Positions 38,206-42,426 of a DNA stretch of 42,426 nt are shown here, in pieces. The stretch lies in contig NZ_VHKO01000023.1 in the NCBI RefSeq assembly GCF_015223435.1, positions 1 to 42,426 of the forward strand, written 5' to 3'. Below the pieces are notes generated by a model. It made no database searches. It saw only the letters and a list, made by a program, of their open reading frames with translations, and had not been told where the DNA came from. The position numbers and the translations under genes are program-made. Origin of the DNA: Vibrio hibernica. Its GTDB lineage: Bacteria; Pseudomonadota; Gammaproteobacteria; Enterobacterales; Vibrionaceae. Each line of letters opens with the position of its first letter. Position 1 is the first letter of the stretch.

Positions 38206-38754
38206 ATGCAAGCATTAGATTTATTACTTCAACGCCGTTCGATGGCGAATTTAACCGAACCTGCCCCTGAAGGCAAAGTACTTGAAAATATTATTAAAGC
38301 TGGCTTAAGAGTGCCTGATCACGGCAATTTAACACCGTGGCGTTTTGTGATCGCTCAAGGTGAAGGATTACGTAAATTATCTACTATTTTAGTATCAGCA
38401 GCGTTGGCAAATAACAGCGAACAAGCGGTTATAGATAAACTGAAAAAAGCACCATTTCGAGCTCCAATGGTGATCACGGTTATTGCTAAAGTGACTCAGC
38501 ATCCGAAAGTACCAGCATTAGAACAATATCTATCTGCAGGATGCGCAGCGCAAGCAATGCAAATGGCCGCAGTTGCACAAGGTTTCCAAGGCTTTTGGCG
38601 TTCAGGTGAGTGGATGTTTGATTCTTCTGTCCATCAAGCTTTCGGTTTACAAGGCGAGGACCAAATCGTTGGCTTTCTGTATTTAGGCACGCCAGGTTGC
38701 GAGCCGATGAAAACCCCAGAACGCGCGTTAGGCGATTTTATCGAATACTTATAA
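38206..38754 (+). CDS. ydjA: Nitroreductase-family protein (YdjA-like)
   Basis: This 182-aa FMN-dependent oxidoreductase is of the short YdjA type. Seen: Q-R-R-S near the start (flavin phosphate binding), R-V-P-D-H-G-N-L-T-P-W-R-F near residue 45, and G-F-L-Y-L-G-T-P near the end. The physiological substrate is unknown. It is closed by a good terminator before topB. Confidence 0.88.
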   Translation: MQALDLLLQRRSMANLTEPAPEGKVLENIIKAGLRVPDHGNLTPWRFVIAQGEGLRKLSTILVSAALANNSEQAVIDKLKKAPFRAPMVITVIAKVTQHPKVPALEQYLSAGCAAQAMQMAAVAQGFQGFWRSGEWMFDSSVHQAFGLQGEDQIVGFLYLGTPGCEPMKTPERALGDFIEYL

Positions 38755-38791
38755 TTAAAACTGTATAAATAAACAGTTTTCCTTGATTTTT

Positions 38792-38819
38792 AAGAGCCAC
38801 GTTCGATAATGTGGCTCTT
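38792..38819 (+). terminator. Terminator after ydjA
   Basis: AAGAGCCAC / GTGGCTCTT form a nine-base-pair stem with a T-run following. A second, AT-rich hairpin (AAAACTGT / ACAGTTTT, 38757-38780) precedes it. Confidence 0.85.
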
Positions 38820-38847
38820 TTATTTTAATTATTGTTAGAGCTTGCTT

Positions 38848-40803
38848 GTGCGTTTATTTATTGCAGAAAAACCCAGTTTAGGACGCGCGATTGCGGCAGC
38901 TTTACCTAAGCCTCAAAAAAATGAGCAAGGTTATATTCGTTGTGGTAATGGCGATATCGTTACTTGGTGTATTGGTCACCTCCTAGAGCAAGTCGAACCA
39001 GATTTTTATGATGAACGTTATAAAAAATGGAATATAGCCGATTTGCCGATTATTCCTGAACAATGGAAATTACGCCCGCGCTCTGCTGCGAGCAAGCAAC
39101 TTTCAGTTATTCGCCAATTATTCAAACAAAAGCCAGATCTTATTAATGCTGGAGACCCTGATCGGGAAGGTCAACTTCTGGTTGATGAAGTGATTGATTA
39201 CCTCAAAGCGACAAAGACTCAAAAGCAAGCCACGCAACGTTTGTTAATTAATGATTTAAACTTACCCGCCGTTAAGCGAGCGTTATCTCAGATGCGTTCT
39301 AATCAGGATTTCATTCCTTTATCGGTGTCCGCTTTAGCTCGTTCTCGTGCAGATTGGCTTTATGGCATGAATATGTCACGAGCTTACACCTTACTTGGGC
39401 AAAAAGCGGGTTATCAAGGGGTATTGTCGGTTGGGCGAGTACAAACACCAGTCCTTGGGTTAGTGGTGCGCCGTGATGAAGAAATTGAAAACTTTATTTC
39501 GAAAGATTATTTCACATTATATGCACTTATCCCTTATCAAGATGAACAGCATCAATTTGATATTCGAGCACGTTGGAAGCCAAGTGAAGCGATAAAACCT
39601 TGGCAAGATGAAGAGGGTCGAGTGCTCTCGCGTAAGCTGGTTGAAAATGTTGCCAATAGAATTAAAGGCCAATTGGCAAAAGTGGTGGATTCGGAGCAAA
39701 AACAAACTAAACAAGCACCGCCGTTACCTTATTCTCTTTCCGCTTTGCAAATTGATGCCGCGCGTCGTTTTCAAATGAGTGCGCAAGATGTTTTGAATAT
39801 CTGCCAATCTTTATATGAGAAACATAAACTTATTACCTATCCTCGCTCTGATAGTCGCTATTTACCTAAAGAGCATTTGTTACAAGCAAATTTGGTATGT
39901 CAGGCTATTTCCCACAATGCCCATGAATTAAAATTGGCAGTTGAAAACGCGGATCTTTCCTTGAAATCGAAAGCGTGGAATGACAGTAAAGTCGATGCCC
40001 ACCACGCCATTATTCCAACGCCCAAACAATCTTCTAGCCGATCTCTCTCGGGACAAGAAGAAAAAATCTATCAAATGATTGCTCGGCAATATGTAATGCA
40101 ATTTTATCCATCAGCAGTGTACGCAGAGTCTAAACTTGAATTCGATATCGCTGGTGGTTGCTTTGTCGCAAAAGGGAGAGTACTTATTATTGAAGGTTGG
40201 AAAGCCTTATTTAGTAATAATAAATCCTCGGCTCAACGGCAAGATTCAGATGAAAGTGATCCTGTTCCAGCGCTACAAAATGGACAGACGTTAATTTGCC
40301 GTGAGGGCGAAATAAAAGATCGAAAAACAGAGCCGCCGCAACATTTTACTGAAGCGACAATTTTAAAAGCCATGACCGGTATTGCTCGTTTTGTTGCAGA
40401 TAAAGAATTGAAAAAAATATTACGGGATACTGATGGATTAGGAACAGAAGCCACCCGAGCGGGAATATTAGATACCTTATTTAAGCGGCAATTATTACTC
40501 AGGCAAGGGAAAAGTATTCTAAGTAGCCCCGCAGGAAGAGGTTTGATCCACGCACTTCCTGTTGAGTCGACGTACCCTGATATGACAGCGCACTGGGAAC
40601 ATCAGTTACAAGCGATGGCAGAGAAGCAACAGCCATATCGACCGTTTATGAATGATTTAGAGCAAAAAATTGATGGATTGATGCAACAAATTAAAACATC
40701 TGGAATACCAGACTCTTTACGTTCGTTACCTAAAGTGGATAAACCTGCTTTTCGTCGTAAAGGTAAGAGCAATAAAAAATATACGAAAGCTAATAAAGCC
40801 TAA
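38848..40803 (+). CDS. topB: DNA topoisomerase III
   Basis: This 651-aa type IA topoisomerase unlinks replicating DNA. The Toprim part starts R-L-F-I-A-E-K-P-S-L, with acidic D-P-D-R-E-G-Q near residue 105; the active tyrosine is in L-I-T-Y-P-R-S-D-S near residue 330. G-T-E-A-T-R is also present. The basic C-terminal tail (K-G-K-S-N-K-K) is usual. I choose GTG 38848 (M-R-L-F-I-A-E-K-P), matching E. coli, over TTG 38842; AGAG lies upstream. Confidence 0.95.
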   Translation: MRLFIAEKPSLGRAIAAALPKPQKNEQGYIRCGNGDIVTWCIGHLLEQVEPDFYDERYKKWNIADLPIIPEQWKLRPRSAASKQLSVIRQLFKQKPDLINAGDPDREGQLLVDEVIDYLKATKTQKQATQRLLINDLNLPAVKRALSQMRSNQDFIPLSVSALARSRADWLYGMNMSRAYTLLGQKAGYQGVLSVGRVQTPVLGLVVRRDEEIENFISKDYFTLYALIPYQDEQHQFDIRARWKPSEAIKPWQDEEGRVLSRKLVENVANRIKGQLAKVVDSEQKQTKQAPPLPYSLSALQIDAARRFQMSAQDVLNICQSLYEKHKLITYPRSDSRYLPKEHLLQANLVCQAISHNAHELKLAVENADLSLKSKAWNDSKVDAHHAIIPTPKQSSSRSLSGQEEKIYQMIARQYVMQFYPSAVYAESKLEFDIAGGCFVAKGRVLIIEGWKALFSNNKSSAQRQDSDESDPVPALQNGQTLICREGEIKDRKTEPPQHFTEATILKAMTGIARFVADKELKKILRDTDGLGTEATRAGILDTLFKRQLLLRQGKSILSSPAGRGLIHALPVESTYPDMTAHWEHQLQAMAEKQQPYRPFMNDLEQKIDGLMQQIKTSGIPDSLRSLPKVDKPAFRRKGKSNKKYTKANKA

Positions 40804-40825
40804 AAGTTAAGCATTAAAATATTTG

Positions 40826-40866
40826 AACCACCATTATTTTCACATTTGTGATAGTTAGTGGTGGTT
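40826..40866 (+). terminator. Terminator after topB
   Basis: AACCACCA / TGGTGGTT stem followed by TTTC; the loop is about 25 bases. Confidence 0.7.
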
Positions 40867-40949
40867 TTTCATTATGGGATTGGCATTATTATACTAATAA
40901 GATTTATAGCGGTTAGATAACGGCAGAGCGCAAGGATGGTAATAGAACG

Positions 40950-41939
40950 ATGAGTATTATTTTAGAGTGTATCCGTACTGTGGGGCGTGGAGAGCGTGGT
41001 CGCAAGCCTTTATCCAAAGATCAAGCGTTTTCGGTGATGGATGCTTATTTATCAGGTCAAGAAAGTCAACATATAGACGCTATTGGTGATGACCAAATGG
41101 CGATGCTAATGATGCTTATTCGTGTGCAAAATGAGACCAATGCAGAAATTGCTGGCTTTGTTAAAGCATTTCAATCTCGAGTGCCGAATTTAGGTGCGGA
41201 TATTGATTGGCCTTGCTACGCCGGTAAGCGTGTTAGTGATAATGGCAGCGATCAGCCGTGGCATGGGCTGGCGGCTAAAATATTATCGAATAACGGTTAT
41301 AAAGTCCTGCTGCATGGCTATAAAGATGTGGCGAGTGGGCGAGTACACATCGAAGATTATCTTGAACAGTTGTCTATTCCATTAGCTCAAAGTCCCGAGC
41401 ATGCTAAGAATTTGATGGATGAATATAATATCGCTTATTTACCACTTTCTAATTTTGCACCGATTGCTCAAACCATGATTGGCTGGAAAAATCGTTACGG
41501 TTTGAGAACGCCAATTAATACCGTTGTAAGAGCATTAAATCCTGGTGGAGCTCGTTTGGGGTTGAGAGGTAGTTTTCATCCTGGCTTTCAGCAGTTGCAC
41601 GCTGAGGTAGATCACGAGATTGACAGCAAGAGCTTATCTGTTATTTCTTTTAAAGGTCAAAATGGTGAATCAGAATATAACCCGAAAGTAAGCCAAACAG
41701 TCTGGTTAAGCTCAGAAAAAGGGGTTGAATCTTTTTATTGGGCTGAGCGATTATTAACGGAGGTTTCTTTACCTAAACTATCTTTATTAGGAGGAGAGAC
41801 ACTTGAAGGTGATGTCAAAATTCAAATGGCAAATAGTGTCATTTCAAGCATGGCGGCCATATTATTTGCAGAAACACACGATCAAGAAAAAGCTTACCAA
41901 CGAGCAGTTGAATATTGGGATAAAGCCACATACTCATAA
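40950..41939 (+). CDS. YbiB/TrpD2-like protein (glycosyltransferase-fold)
   Basis: This 329-aa protein resembles the anthranilate phosphoribosyltransferase fold but is of the YbiB (TrpD2) branch, whose E. coli member binds nucleic acid and lacks TrpD activity. Seen: G-R-G-E-R-G-R-K-P-L near the start, D-D-Q-M-A-M-L-M-M-L-I-R near residue 48, and R-T-P-I-N-T-V-V-R-A-L-N-P near residue 190. The strict glycine-rich TrpD phosphoribosyl loop is altered (K-R-V-S-D-N-G-S-D). Confidence 0.82.
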   Translation: MSIILECIRTVGRGERGRKPLSKDQAFSVMDAYLSGQESQHIDAIGDDQMAMLMMLIRVQNETNAEIAGFVKAFQSRVPNLGADIDWPCYAGKRVSDNGSDQPWHGLAAKILSNNGYKVLLHGYKDVASGRVHIEDYLEQLSIPLAQSPEHAKNLMDEYNIAYLPLSNFAPIAQTMIGWKNRYGLRTPINTVVRALNPGGARLGLRGSFHPGFQQLHAEVDHEIDSKSLSVISFKGQNGESEYNPKVSQTVWLSSEKGVESFYWAERLLTEVSLPKLSLLGGETLEGDVKIQMANSVISSMAAILFAETHDQEKAYQRAVEYWDKATYS

Positions 41940-41984
41940 TTAAAATTGAAAGAAGCGAGGTTGATATACTTCCATTAGATCATA

Positions 41985-42025
41985 AAAAGCCCTCTAAATA
42001 AGGTTGATCCTTTCGAAGGGCTTTG
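41985..42025 (+). terminator. Hairpin after ybiB-like gene
   Basis: AAAAGCCCT (from 41985) pairs with AGGGCTTT (42017-42024). The right arm overlaps the end of the adjoining IS5-family relic, so the hairpin may be partly an accident of that insertion. Confidence 0.5.
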
Positions 42026-42426
42026 TTGCGTAATTTGATGGAACTAAAAATATGGAAGTGACGATCAGATCATTTATATCCCATTAAACCGTCGATATTC
42101 ATGCCAAAATCTCGCTATAAGATCAAAACTGGAAGCAATATAACTAATCACTCATTAAACGTGGATCACCCACCTTTTGGATTGATTAAGTGGCTATTCA
42201 AGAATGGGAAGAAGCGAAACAAGGGAAGAGAGGAAGACCTCGGATTTGGTGTAAGTTTACATCTTACCATTGATGCCGATACTCATGAGATTATTGCGGC
42301 AGGATTAACTTTCTTGAATATCAGTAATGGAGAAGCTTACGCAGTGATCAAAGCATTAAATAAACTAACAGGGTTAGATACGCCTAAAATTTATTGAGTT
42401 GATTAATATAACAGCATACAGCTGTT
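42019..42426 (+). mobile_element. IS5-family (IS903-like) relic, partial
   Basis: It starts with GGCTTTGTTGCGTAA, which resembles the IS903/IS5 inverted repeat. From ATG 42101 the transposase start M-P-K-S-R-Y-K is readable. The original frame then carries W-K-Q-Y-N, R-G-S-P-T-F-W-I-D and G-K-R-G-R-P-R with stop codons in it. From about 42251 another frame reads L-H-L-T-I-D-A-D-T-H-E-I-I-A-A, a later part of the same transposase. The middle section with the first catalytic aspartate is missing. So this is a frameshifted, internally deleted and inactive copy. The right end is not seen within the window. Confidence 0.75.

Overview
The window looks like a piece of a Vibrionaceae (most likely Vibrio) chromosome. 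The core genes and their order (gapA / msrB / yeaC / ansA, a murR–murQP locus, sppA, fadH, ydjA-like, topB, ybiB-like) and the AT-rich codon use fit that group. This placement is inference from gene content, not a database match.

Left and right chromosomal flanks. Positions 1-724 hold the 5' part of a ChaN-family lipoprotein gene (minus strand) and, across a Fur-box-bearing intergenic region, the 5' part of a secreted endonuclease I (EndA/Dns family) gene. The 3' part of that nuclease gene reappears at 24092-24571. Joining base 724 to base 24092 restores an uninterrupted 242-codon gene with the conserved E-H-V-V-P-A motif, so about 23.4 kb of foreign DNA has been inserted inside the motif codons. 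Right of the nuclease follow housekeeping genes: rlmA, yeaD, gapA, msrB, yeaC, ansA, murP, murQ, murR, sppA, fadH, a nitroreductase, topB, a TrpD2/YbiB-like gene and, at the edge, an IS5-family relic.

The island (725-24091). Its ends carry an imperfect inverted repeat (725-750 and 24062-24085). The right end encodes its apparent mobility module, a tightly overlapping minus-strand operon. It comprises a 376-aa tyrosine recombinase with a full catalytic set, a second recombinase-like protein broken by a -1 frameshift, a 638-aa tyrosine recombinase, and a 135-aa helix-turn-helix/coiled-coil protein. The set resembles Tn554 TnpA/TnpB/TnpC, and is reminiscent of the Gamma-Mobile-Trio class of Vibrio islands, but has one extra recombinase gene.

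The cargo is dominated by nucleases and defence genes. Near the left end lie a decayed endonuclease-like gene and a secreted HNH nuclease. Then comes a long minus-strand operon: hsdM, hsdS, [42-aa ORF, NERD-domain helicase, TPR/cold-shock-like protein], RhuM-Fic, hsdR. The bracketed three genes overlap one another. They sit between hsdS and a duplicated scrap of the hsdS 3' end, so they look like a cassette inserted into a type I restriction-modification operon; this is the best candidate here for an undescribed system. To the right are a short tyrosine recombinase split by an IS3-family element (with its own programmed -1 frameshift site), a single-gene SIR2-domain protein, and a stretch of about 0.9 kb with little coding content that contains three exact 41-bp tandem repeats.

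How it works together (inference): the recombinase operon moves the element, the cargo protects the host from phages and other DNA, and insertion inactivates one chromosomal secreted nuclease.
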